Of a stretch of DNA of 64,000 nt, positions 13,501-25,259 are shown one piece after another; positions within the stretch are counted from its first letter, which is position 1; each line of letters starts with the position of its first letter. The notes under the pieces were generated by a model. That model was given only the letters and a program-made list of their open reading frames with translations, searched no databases and was not told the origin of the DNA. This DNA comes from Archilochus colubris (Eukaryota > Chordata > Aves > Apodiformes > Trochilidae). The translations under genes were made by a program, and so were the position numbers. Location: positions 32,824,874 to 32,888,873 of the forward strand of contig CM041090.1 in assembly GCA_023079485.1 (NCBI GenBank), in the 5' to 3' direction.

Positions 13501-14890
13501 GTGCTAGTAGTCTGGATCTGTGGTCTGTCATACTGACTCTGTCATCAGTGTGTCTCAAACTGCATTTTTTTGAAACAGTGAATCTGGCTTTTGGAAAGGG
13601 TGCACTGGATCACGTGTTCTCAAAGAGTGCAAAAAGCCAAAAATTCCATAAGAAAATCTATATGAGGACAGTTTTTTCTAAACCATATTACCATCTCCTG
13701 CAGTGAAGCATCTGATCAAGTAATTTTTTTCAATAATGCCCTTGCCACAACTGTATTGATAATGTTGCTACTTGCATTTCTTGGGCATATTGCTGCCTGT
13801 AGTTGAAGTGTATAATCTGAGGCTATCACCTGTCAGTAGAGTTAACTCAAGCCATGGCTTGACAGCAGAATAAATCTGGCTTTAGGGCTCCTCAGACTGA
13901 ATTGAGAGCTTTGTACTGAATAATACAAAGAGTTGTTCTGCTATAAACTCACTTTGTTGTTTGGGCGCGTGCTCTGTGCATTTATCCTGTCTGTAGCTTC
14001 CTGTCTGTGTCTTGAAAGGTCATGAGTGGGAATGAGTATTCCCTCACTGTCAGAAGCTACTTTGTGCTGGTTTTATGTTTGTACATTGGCTTCAAAGTCA
14101 ATATCAAGTGCTCTGGCTAATTACATGTAATACAGTCTAGTGCATGTGTCTGACTTAAGATCAGGTTTCAGCTGCTGAGTGATCTGGCCATGTTCAGATC
14201 CTGTGTGGTCACAGATTAGGTCTCCAGGTGATCTGATGTGGCCCTGCCTATTCTGTGCTAGATTCCAGCGGTAGTGTTCCCTCTTTGCTACTGACCTGTC
14301 AAATCTTCCCCATACCCTTCTCTTTTATGGTACATATGGAAATGCTTGAGCTCATGGTACCCAGGGCTCTCCAGATACTGAAAGCTGTGCCACTTCTCAT
14401 GTAAAGTGGCATTCATTGCTATAGTGGAGCATTTCTGGCTGAAGATGAAGTGTGGTGGACGTATGTGAAAGTCATTCTTCCCAGAGAGTCCTCTATGGAT
14501 GTCCTTCAGTGGGCAGGAAGGAGCAGAAGAGAACATGAGAGGCAAGCCAGCATGCACTGGCTGGCTTTTCTTAGGGTAATCCTCATTAATACACATCCCC
14601 ACGTCCCCCCCTTATTCACTGCCTTGAGCCTTTTCTTGATGTGGTAATGTCAGCTGAGGGTGCAACTTGATGAATGTTGGTAAAAGCTTTAAAAGTGAAG
14701 CATGTATACATGCAAAAGGCCTTTCCTGGTAAAGAGTTAAAAATAGCTTTGGCAAGCTAAAAAAACTCTATGCTAGATTTGTCAGTACATCTGTGTCTGC
14801 TGTTACAGAGAAGTATAAAGGCAGGTCTTTGACCATCATTGGAGTTTCAGCTTTGGACTTGCCCTTAGATACAGAACATGCAAAGACCAG

Positions 14891-14918
14891 TATTATTATT
14901 TTTATTATTATTAATAAT
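14891..14918. repeat. (ATT)n microsatellite
   Basis: Imperfect trinucleotide repeat TAT TAT TAT T...ATTATTATTAATAAT in the large RCOR1 intron. Short, likely polymorphic, with no apparent function. Confidence 0.85.
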
Positions 14919-16445
14919 GGGGGAAATAGGACTATTCTTTCCTAGCATGTTAAAATGCAGTGCTTGGCTGGGGCTGGTTGCCTTTCTGTGGGAAAGGACT
15001 TACTTTTGTAAGTATCAGGGCTTTTAAAAGGGATAAATCTCCCAGCAGTTGGGCACTCCATTTTATTCCTAGTTGTCTGCTCTCTGAGGCTGCAATTTCC
15101 AGGTTCCAGGAGCACCTCTTTTCTCACTAGTGCTAGTTCACATAGCTATGCCTGTTCCTGCCTCTGAACTGTGCTGGGGCAGGGAATGAGTTGTGCTTTT
15201 GGCTGAGCCAGTCTCATCCTTTAATGGAAATAGGAGACCTTGCTCCTTCTCAAGCTTGTGTAACCTCCCAGCAAAATGCTTTCTATGTGGCACAAAACCA
15301 TATCAAAAGTGTGAAATTGTTTTATGAATATCCTGCTGCTTTGGTGGCTGTCAGCTGTTCGGCACCTTGAGCACCTCCAGAGGTAATGCCAAGAGGCAGC
15401 CTGCATCAGGAGGGCTGGTGGTAGAGCACATCTCCATACTTTCAGCCACCACCTCTCAGCGCTTGTATGGCTTTGCTGCTGCTTGGGTGAAGCAGCTAAT
15501 GCAGCAGCAGAGGCTTGGTTGTTTTTCAGATGGAAGTTTCCCAGTCTGCTTCCCCTCATTCCAGGCAAATGTGCGTGCTCCCAGGTGGGAAGAGGTGGCT
15601 GGAGGCCAGGGGTGCTTAATCTGGCCCTGCTGCCAAAGAGGACTTCTAATGCAATGGTACCCTACAGTCCTTGGTACGTGGACCAGAGATGCTGAACAAG
15701 TAAAATCCGAACTACAGGGAGGGTGGGAGGATGAGATCCACTGTGGTGTCCTGCAATTCAAGGTACCCTTCCCTGCTGCAGAGTATTTTTTCTTGCTCCG
15801 GTTCAAGGCAGCTCCAGGTAAAGTTGGTTTTCTTCTGCCTTGCAGTTTGCATCCAGACTGATGGAGATGCAGGGGGGTTGAGCCCTAACTCTTCTTGCCC
15901 TCCAGTTGCATGAAGTGGTTTTTAAGTGACCTTGTGCCTGTGTAATTAGCACTATGTGCTCTTAGTAACTGTTAAAAGAGGCTGTGCTCTGGCTTTCCAC
16001 TCCTCTCCTGTCTGTGACACGTCACATCTTGACAAGTGAAGAAAATAGCTTTTCCAAGGCAGAAGAACCTTTTAAATAGGCGAGGGTTCTTTTAAGTGAT
16101 ATTGCCCAGAAAATGTGGCCAAGCCACCTCGCTTTGATCTCTGCCTGCTCCCCACCGCCTCACGTTGCAGCTGGCTTTAGTGAGGCACTTGTCCAAACTC
16201 TTGTGCTTTTTGCAGCTTCCCGTCCTGTGTTGGGACCACGAGGTGGCAGAATGGTTCCACCGATGCTGCCAGGGCGGCGGGACGGCAATGCAGTTGCTCA
16301 TTTTTACAGCCAAGGCAAAAACTGTGCTTAGTTGTTTGTACCATCATAACTGTGTTTTGAAACTCGGAGGAATTTCACATGTGTGTGCCTAATCCATGGT
16401 CCTTATTTTCCTTATGTAGCAGTGATTTGTTCTGGGTCTTGACTA

Positions 16446-16448
<3 letters not shown>

Positions 16449-16476
<28 letters not shown>
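16449..16476. repeat. poly(T) tract, 28 nt
   Basis: Uninterrupted run of 28 T in the large intron. No flanking retroelement body is recognised on the right side (which continues GTCCCCTGTTCTC), so it cannot be assigned to an element tail. Confidence 0.9.
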
Positions 16477-19400
16477 GTCCCCTGTTCTCAAGGGAGATGG
16501 AAGGGAGGGGAAGATGTACAGCCACATCCAGAATTCCTCACAGGTTTCTAGCATTGATCAAGCTCTGTGAAGCACATAAGTGAGGCTGTGAAGGCTGCTG
16601 GTTTTGTCCTCATTTCACCCTGTTCTGTCAGGGTATTGCATCACGTAATATGCAAAGTGTTCAGAGCTCCTGCAGTACCCCAGTAATAGGGGTGAACTGA
16701 GGTTGCAGCAAGAGCTCTACCTCTGCATTCTTGTTGCTTTCTCTAGCCTTTAGCACACTCGTTTCTGCTGCAAACCCTCCTAGGGGTCACTGAGTCCACT
16801 AAACATGATGCAGTGCTTGTGGGGTCATTAAGAGGCAGTTTAGATGGGGGGGGGAGGAATGATCTTGAAAGACCTACTTGGAGGGAGCCTATTGTTGATC
16901 AAATGGCGATGAGGGGAGTCACTGCGTTCAGTCATTTCCTTTTTCAGAGTTCTCCCATCCCCCTGAAATGAATGCTTCTGTTTTATTGTCTCTCAATGCA
17001 CTGTTCTAGTATGCGGGACTGAAATCAGCAATGCAGTTGTTTGTTCTTGTCTCTCCCTGCGTCTGTCAGCCAAGAGGGTCTCCTTTCTTTTGCCTCTAGT
17101 GAAGAATTCTTGCAGGAAGATGGTTATCAGAAGAAAAGGGTGTAAGAGAAAGACAGCTGGAAACAAGACCACAAAATTCAGGGGGTTAATGGCACCGTTT
17201 TGGTCAGAAACTCTCTAAATAGTGGGGATGGGAGGGGGAAACCTCTTTCTTAGCTTCCTTTTACACTCCCTTCCTTTTCCATTATCTCTTTGGCAGTGTT
17301 AGTGCTACACCCAGGGTCCTTTCATCATCTCATTGTAGATCTCCATGAGGGGTGTTTTCTAGCATTGGAGCACCCTGTGCTTCTTTTTGGTGATGATACT
17401 GTATGGAACTGTTCACTTTACATCCCCACCTTTTGTGTTACTCTGACTGGCTGTGGAAAGAGGCTCTGTGGCCAGTGCTCACTCTGTTTTGGGTGTGAGG
17501 CAGACAGGAGAGTCCCCTTATTACCCCCCCACAGTTAAAATACATACAAGAGAATTGTAGCCAAATAGGTAAAGAAATACCAGTTTATTATTCTTTTCTC
17601 CATCCCTCCCCCCATCTGGTTTCTAGTAGCAACGAGAGCCTTCACAGGAGCAATGCATCTCCTGTGTCACACTACTGTCTCTATTCAAGTATTGTTGTCT
17701 TTTTGCCTGATCTGTACTGAAATATCCTGCTGGCATAGAGAAATGACTTGAATGGGAGGGAAGGACTCTTGTCTGCCCTGTTGAGGGAAAAGTTATGCTG
17801 GTAGAAAGAGTGTGTAGGGTTGTAGTTTATGGTGGAAGAAATTGCATGGGATTGTTTTGCTGCTCTTGCTTATTCTCTTCTGGAAGGCAGCTAAGAGCTG
17901 TGCTGGCAAACTGTCTCTTCTGGTGTAAGCAGAGTTCTGCCCCAGGCTTCTCTGGCTCTGAACTCTGATGTCTAAACATATTGCTGGGTTACACACTGAG
18001 CAGGGCTGAATGCCACTGAAATGCAGTGGAGCAGAATTTCACGTGTCCGCTGCCCTGGGCTTTCTAGAGGTGCATGGGGACAGCAGAGATGGAAGAGGGC
18101 ACTTATTTATCTCGTGTGGCATGTGAAGCATTAAGTTTGTGGCAATTCCAGGCTCTACTGGTATGGGAGACTTAAAGGGATCCTGTGACTCAGCTGGTGC
18201 CATGCTTTTTCTCACTTTGTGTGACAGGGAATGGTAAAGAAAGAGCAATCGGAAGGATTGCTCAAGGGACTTTCATACCTCTCAGATGGTGCAAGCATCA
18301 GAGCAAGTGAGCCCACAGTTAGCCAAGAATGACAAGCAGAATGGGCTGGATTGTCAGTAAGCAGGAAGGGAACAAGACAAGAGTAGCATACTATGGTGTA
18401 CTCCCTTGTCCTTACTTAATCCAGTCTTTTATTGTATATAAGGAGCACTGCTGTGTGCTCATGGTTGATTTAGTGCCTTATTGCCTCCTCCTTATTTATC
18501 TTTTCTCTTCCTCCTCTGTAACACTGAAGTGTAGGACTAAGAACCCAGCCATGACAAGAAATACATTCTGCCTTCTCTCATGGTGTCCAATCACTCATAA
18601 TTTACTATTTGGTTCTGGTGTATTGACTTGATTAGAGAACTCCTATTGATATGGGGGGGGAACCTTCATAATGTTCTTGCTTAGGAGAGAAGATGCTGTA
18701 ATGGTTTTTTTAGGAGGTTGGGGAGCAAGGGGAAGGAAGTATTCTTTCATTTCATCTTTTCATTTTCATCTGGCATAAGGTAATATGCTAAACAGGAGAA
18801 CAATCTCATCTCTTCTTTGTATATATTAAAGGACAAGATGCTGAAGCCAAATCAGGAACTGAAGATCTTTCCACAGTGAAAGTGAGCTGGTTAATGCAGC
18901 AGTACTTAGCATTCAAGAGCTTAACTCAGCCTTGGACTTTGGGAATTCAACTCCTTCTACTTCTTTCGCCTCCCCCTTAGACAAAATATATAACACTGCA
19001 CATGCAGTACTTGTCCTAAGGACACTGAGAGCATTTAGGTGTAGTGCAGGGAAATGCTGCACTTAGTGTTTCCTGGCAGCCTTTGCTTTTAGTGGTGGTA
19101 TAAAGTCTGGAAGCATCAGAAGTCGTTCTTCTGTCCACATCCTACTGCTGTTCTCTGCTCTGTTTGGTGTGTGGAAGGAAGGGATGGTGTGGAGAGAGGA
19201 GCCAGTTCCCTTCCCTGTCCCCATTTTATCTGTGTGGTCCTCCTGGATCATATTCTGCCCTTGGGATGTCATTTTGCAAGCTGTTTTGTTTTGGTTTTTT
19301 CTCTATGGCAAAGCTGATATCCAAGGTTCCTACCTCTGGTAACCCTCAGGATGTTCTATTAGGCAGTGCAGTGATTTCAACCTGTGAAGTCTCTGTCACT

Positions 19401-21120
19401 GTCCCCTTCACCTCCACTGTCCAAGTATTTTATTATGTTTGCCTTGTGCAAGAAAAGATTGTTTTCAATGAGAGATTGGTTTGTCCCAGTTTAGCATGGT
19501 CCTGAGAAAAAAATTTTTGACTTGGAGACATAGATGACTTTATAGGCATGCAAATGAATCACATTGTCTACACCTTTTTGATAGGCTGATAAAACTTTTG
19601 AATGTATACAGAACATGGTCCAACAAACAGGTTCATCAGCCCTTTGGGGAGTCCCTGTTGTGTTCTGAAGGTGGGAGCTTGGAAGAGCAATAATGTCATG
19701 GAGTGTCCTTTGTAACATGGAGCTGTCCTTGTGTTTACTGCATGCTCTTCTGCCACAGCATGTGGCTGCATTAATATTCTCATGGACGTTTCATGGCACT
19801 TAAAGTCCTTTATGTAACACCTTTTAGTGAAAATCAGCTAGTGATCACCATTTCAAATGAAGGGCTGGCACTGATAACCATGCCATAATTTCTAGTGAGA
19901 TGGGATCTGTACTTTAACTACCTAGATTTAATTTCTTTATATTGATGAAAAGCTGAACACAGGAGTCTCTTCTGCTGTGCATTTTCTTATCTGTCCTTTC
20001 TGTTCTCCCTATACCTTTTGAATTCATTGCTTAGTTGGTTCAGTTGAAGGGAAGAGTTGAGGAGTGTCCCAGCTCAAAGGAAAGACTTTAGGAAATGCTG
20101 TGCTATTGGACACCAGAGACTTCACACAAGAGTCCATAAAGGCAGAAACCATGGGAGAAGTACATTTGAAAGCTGAAGTTAATCACGAGGCCCAAACTAT
20201 GGGAAATGTGGCTTCTGCAGCTGCAGTGCCTACAGAGCCATTTCCTTCCAGAGCTGCTGCACTTGCTCTCCACGAAGCAGTTGGGTGCTCTGCACAGGTT
20301 TTTCCTTGCATCCCCTCCCTGAGTATCTGTAGAGAAGGAAGGGGGAGTGATTTTTTTAGTTTGTTGCTAAGTAACTTGGGATGTAATTTGTTGATCATAA
20401 CAGTGGACTTCAAAATGACCAAGCACAGGGGTACAGATTTCAGAACATTACTCTTGGTAATGACTTTGATCCAGTCCTCTCAAATGGGTGCTGTTTGATA
20501 TAATGTAAGCACAGTTACTCATACTGCAAGAGAAATTTGGTTTTCAGTCCCATCTATACAAAATATTACTCCTCATATTGTAAAGGTTAAATGCCTGTGG
20601 GTTCCTAAGAGTACCCAGAGGTGGGGATTGGTCCAAGATGAAAATTGCTGGGGCATAATGGCTGAAAAATTTGCTAAGCTATTTACAGTGGTTGTGCAGT
20701 ATTAGGAGTTTGACAGTATTGGAACTTGTGGGTTGTGTCTGGGTAGTTTTAGTCTTAAGAGAACACAACTGCTTTGGGGGTTTTATAAACCAAAACAACT
20801 AACAGCTGAGACAGTCATATCAACTTTTGATGAACAAATTCTGAAATATTATCTACCATGTTTCAAAAGCACTAGAACTGGATTGGATATCATGCATGGT
20901 TTTGGTTTGCTAAGGAAAATATTTAGCATTTTGCTGACTGTTGTTTTCCTTTTGTTTTCTTCCCTTCCCAAATCATTGGAAATAACATCTATCCAGGAGA
21001 GTTCTCTGTGGAGAATGCAGTGGCCAAGACTGAAGTCTGAGCTGAAGGACTGGGTTTTAAGCTGGAAAGGGGAGTTGATCATTATATGAAATGTTCTTAA
21101 ATATTCTTTTTGTTTTCCAG

Positions 21121-21173
21121 TGGACGAATATATTGCCATTGCTAAAGAGAAGCATGGATACAATATGGAGCAG
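21121..21173 (+). CDS. RCOR1: RCOR1 coding exon (ELM2; probable exon 4)
   Basis: 53 nt: TG completes the split Leu codon, followed by DEYIAIAKEKHGYNMEQ (residues 29-46). Acceptor TTTTCCAG ends at 21120; donor GTAACA begins at 21174, a slightly weaker consensus. ELM2 domain, identical to human RCOR1 as remembered. Exon ends in phase 0. Confidence 0.97.
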
Positions 21174-24100
21174 GTAACAACCCTCTGAATGCTTACTTTT
21201 GTTTTAAAATCTTTTCAGCAGGTAGTGAAACATGCTTTAAAGTGACTGTCTAGAACTGCTTATTCCCTTCTGTACTCTGTTTTCTCTTCTCCCCAAAAAC
21301 TTCTCCCAAAACTGACTATTCCTGACAGTAACTTGTGTTCTGGGGTTATGGAGTTCACCTCTAGTTCTATATCAAGAGTCAGAAGAGGTTAAACACAAGC
21401 ATTGTGATTTCTGATGGAGTTTGGCCATGAGTATTATGCTTTCTGTGCTTACTACCTCTTGAACATTTATAGAATACCTGAACAACATTTAAAAGATTGG
21501 CTGGTTTTTGGACAGCTGCCTGATTGCATAGCAGGTTCCAGTTGACTGCTGGCTCTCTACTTCATGGATGTCCAGGCAGTTATTAATGAGCTATTGAACC
21601 ATCATATGCTTTTCTGGGGCATATCCATGGTTATTTATCTTAAAACTGCTGCAAATAATTTTGCATTTTGTAGGTGAGCACCTCAGATGTCTGTGCAGTG
21701 CTAGTGGATGACTTCACTGGCTGTCCCCAAGTTGTTTAGCCAGTGTGTGTAGGCTAGGGTGGAAAACCTTGGTCTAAGAAGCAGATCCACGTAGTCTTAG
21801 TTCGTGTAGTAATCTTCCTAGCCTTAACTAACATCTATTTGAGCACTCATCTGGGGAGATGAGTAGACTGGTGCCTTGGAAGCTTCTCTGAATTCTGTGG
21901 AGTTTCCTTATACACTCATACTTGCCCGGAAAGAGAAGGTGGGGAATCTCATGACTTATTGCCTTGGCAAATAACATACTCTCTCTACAAAGAGATTCTA
22001 CGAAAACTTGATAGTTTATGAAATTGTTCAGGCAAAAGCCATCAGCATAGAAACCAATGATTTGGATGGAGGGGGTTTCAATTTAAATGACTCTGCTGTC
22101 ACCTTTGAGTCAGACTTTCAATGGTTTATAGTCATGCTCAAAGTGACTTCTTGTGGAACAAGAATATTGAAGTTGAGATAGCCAGCAGAATTTCCAGCAA
22201 AATCACCTATGATCAGACTTGATAATTATAGTTTCTAAGAGCAGAAACAGCGATAAAAGGAGTGTGAAGGCACCAAAAGTCTGTGATCCTCAATGAAAGT
22301 GAGGATAGTAGCTTACTTTAGTTGAGATGGATATGTCGTAGTGTTGGATATTGTTGGTAGTATTTGCTGAAAGAGATGGTCTTGGGGTAATAAAAATGGG
22401 TTTCATTTTTTTAGTGGAGAAGTGTTGTTTGGAGAGTATAGACTGATCAGAAGACCAATAAAAACGAAGCTTGCAATTTCAAATTAAAACACTGAGTCTT
22501 GTGTTTTGAAAAACTGAAATTTCACTAACAGATTTATGCATTTATCTTAACACTGGAAATACAGACCTCCCACTTACTTCTTGAAATCTTTCCGGACATT
22601 TTTTCCCACCATCTGTGTACAGAAGTTATGGGACTTGCCACACTACAATGTAACATGGCTGAGGAGTTTGTAAAAATGTCCCTTTCAAAAAATTGTTATT
22701 CCTTCCCTAGTGCTCTCACAAAATGCTCTGGTGTTAAATATGTTTCCCAGGTTCTTTGGGATTTCTAGACAGCTGTGCTAGGCACTTGCAGAAAATAACT
22801 GGAGAGGATCTATCTTGTATTGCTCTGGAAGGCACATAGTCATTTTGTATTATAGGGACAAGCGTCAAGGCTTTCAAATCCGGATTTGTTTTGTCACCAA
22901 GGGACACTCTTCAGCAGGTATCATCTGAGTTGCTGTTGGCTGGGTAACTGTGGACAAGCTGATGTAGACTCCTTGGAAGCCAGTCAGAGGAGCTTGCTTT
23001 ACCATTTGGACACTGACTTTGGGCTTTGCTGGCCAAGACAGCCCTTTCCCAGGAGTGCATCCCGCGGACAGACTGTCTCTTTGGACCTCTGTTCAAGTGG
23101 CTTGGCTGATAGTTGTTGAACAGATTCCCATTCTTCTCTCTATGCCCTCTGCCCAAGACCCACCTTTTCAGACTAAGACATGCCTGTGGTGAGCTGGCAG
23201 GGCAGCTGGGGTGAGCACTGGCACTCCTCTGCTCATCAGCTTTCCCATCCAGCTCCCAGATCTCTGCCCTTCTTCTCCCCTTGCCTGTGGCCGAGTGCCC
23301 CGTTGTTGGCCCTGTTGCCAACAGGGCAACAGATCAGGGCTGTGCTGGTGGGAGTCCCTGCAGCCCTGCCAGCTCCAGGGCAGGCAAAGAGCAGGCACCA
23401 GCAGGCAAGTGAGCTCTGGCAGGGCAAGCCCATTTCATCTGGTGTTGGCAAACTGGTACCTGGTTGTGCTGAGCTGTAGCAGTCACAGGCTTTTGGGAGC
23501 ACTACAGCACATCTGGCCACGAGCTGTGTTCTCCTGCCAGCCCATGTCAGATGCTCTGAGACAAAGGAGGCTGTAAAAGTTGTGCACTCACCTGTGTATG
23601 AATGCAGAGCTCTCCTAGGGCAGCATGGGATGGAGGAGGAATACTGTTCTGTTAAATAACCCTATAAGGAAAATCTTTTTACCATTTGCTTGGTATAAGT
23701 GGTTGTCTCCTCAGCCCTTGATAGCACCTTAATGCTATTTAACCTTACCCTGCCCTCCCAAACTGTCTCCCTCCTTGGCTTTCCCTTGCTTTCTCAGATA
23801 CATTTTATAGAACTTGTAATTGAAGCAGAAAGGGATGGCAAGGGAGAGAAAACTCAGTACATCGTGAGTGCAGGATAGTTCCTTAGGCCCCATGCATGCC
23901 AGAGTGGGTGGAGAAAAGGGGCTTCTGTGAAATCTTGAGTGACTGTGCTGCCACATCTTGTTCTGCATGGTGGCAAAAGGGAGGAGAGGGTGCCTGGGCA
24001 GCACTGAGAAACCAGAAGCATCAGGACAAGAACATGGATAACACTGATACTTATATGTATGCTCTCTGCAGAATCTTAGGGGAGCAAGATCCCATAAAGG

Positions 24101-25097
24101 AACCCATAAAGATCCCATAGCAAAGTGTAAGTGGGAAACACCAAATTTGAAGGGATTTTGTAGATCTGAATGGTTAGGATGTAGCTGCTAGATGAAGGCA
24201 AATGTGGCTGTGAAACCTGAGCTGAGTTTGCATATGATGAGCAGGTTACTCGGAAGTTTTACTCAGCATGTCAGGGATTGTTTTCACTTTACAGACGTTG
24301 TTGAAGGCTGGGTTGCAGGTCAGGCCTTCCCCAGATGACTTGCAGTGGTGACTGGTGTGCCAGATGTAGCTGTGTCATAACACACAGGGGCTGTATGCCC
24401 TTGGGAGAAGGGTGGCTGTGAGCAAGTGTCTGGGAGATGCTGGGAGGATGGTGGTGAAGGTGCTGAAGCACAGCACATACACTTTGTTTTTGGAGCTGAG
24501 AAACAGAGACTGCAACAGTGAAATGAGGCATCTCAAGGGAAAAAATGAGCAGCCCCTGAAATGAGTGAGACTCGTTCCTCCTTCAGGCCAGGGGTACCTG
24601 AGCAGCAATTCAAGGCTTTGCATGCTGTCTATCTTTCATTCTTCCAGTTCTTCCCTCATCCTCTCCCCTTTTAGCCTGTCCCCCTTGAAAAATCCCCTGA
24701 AACAACCATTAAAAACCTCAGTCATGGCACAGGAAAGGAATAGAGTTTAGCGCTAGCAAGAAGCTTCCTTTAATCCAGCTTGGTTTTTAGGTCTTTAGTC
24801 TTCCCAGGTCTTTATGTAGCTTTCCTTTTTACCATGATCAGTAACATTGGAGTAATTTCTTCAGTTTTCTTCTCCCCCTTCTACACTCCTGTTGCATTAC
24901 TTGCTTTGTGATTTGTATTCACAGCAGGATGGGGATCAGGTTCCAGGTTTCTTGCACACATACACAAGTATATAGTGTAGCTGGGAATTGAAATTGTCTA
25001 ACGTGTTGGCTGAGGAAAAATGCTGTATCTCTCCCTTTGCATGCATATAATATTGTTGTGATTACAATTGTCCCTTTGGTGTCCTTGTTATTTCTAG
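21174..25097 (+). other. RCOR1: RCOR1 intron, 3.9 kb
   Basis: Between donor GTAACA and acceptor TTATTTCTAG (ending 25097). A locally GC-richer stretch around 23130-23560 is open in several frames on both strands and carries a near-perfect inverted repeat at 23304-23331. No repeats of known family, no second gene. Confidence 0.92.
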
Positions 25098-25259
25098 GCC
25101 CTTGGGATGCTGTTTTGGCACAAGCACAACATTGAGAAGTCTTTGGCAGACCTGCCAAACTTTACTCCATTCCCAGATGAGTGGACAGTTGAAGACAAGG
25201 TCTTGTTTGAACAGGCCTTCAGTTTCCATGGGAAAACCTTTCACAGAATCCAGCAGATG
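25098..25259 (+). CDS. RCOR1: RCOR1 coding exon (end of ELM2 and first half of SANT1; probable exon 5)
   Basis: 162 nt, 54 full codons (residues 47-100), beginning [20 protein letters not shown] and ending TFHRIQQM. The start completes ELM2; from about [14 protein letters not shown] the SANT1 domain begins, with the conserved Trp and the helix [16 protein letters not shown]1 together with ELM2 forms the HDAC1/2-binding unit. Acceptor TTCTAG, donor GTAAGTGG. Reading straight through the donor adds chance codons ending at 25322, which are intronic. Confidence 0.98.

Larger units (their letters stand above)
2941..21120 (+). other. RCOR1: RCOR1 intron, 18.2 kb
   Basis: By far the largest intron in the window, donor GTAAGT at 2941 and acceptor TTTTGTTTTCCAG ending at 21120. 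It contains an A/C-rich low-complexity tract (10279-10402), an ATT repeat (14891-14918), a 28-nt T run (16449-16476) and a candidate conserved non-coding block (9556-9870). Several reading frames of 100-164 codons occur (for example 6944-7399 minus, 15367-15861 plus, 20064-20498 plus). None shows a recognisable domain or splice structure, and both strands are often open together, so they are not annotated as genes. No transposon copy was recognised. Confidence 0.93.

Noticed and set aside
17390..17446. Possible C/D-box snoRNA (GTGATGA at 17390-17396, CTGA at 17443-17446)
   Set aside because: No terminal stem brings the boxes together and the spacing is short; motif coincidence in intron.
20064..20498. 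144-codon plus-strand frame about 620 bases before an RCOR1 exon
   Set aside because: Its end does not meet a donor in frame with the next exon and the translation resembles no part of RCOR1 or its paralogues; treated as chance.
23304..23331. Inverted repeat (12-bp stem with one bulged G, 3-nt loop) in a GC-richer intron patch
   Set aside because: Strong looking but isolated: no flanking conserved structure, no terminator or microRNA-length duplex, and such short hairpins are common by chance in GC-rich DNA.
24085..24118. Short CCCATAAAG-like triple repeat
   Set aside because: Only about 30 bases, three imperfect units; ordinary small duplication, no sign of a satellite or regulatory array.
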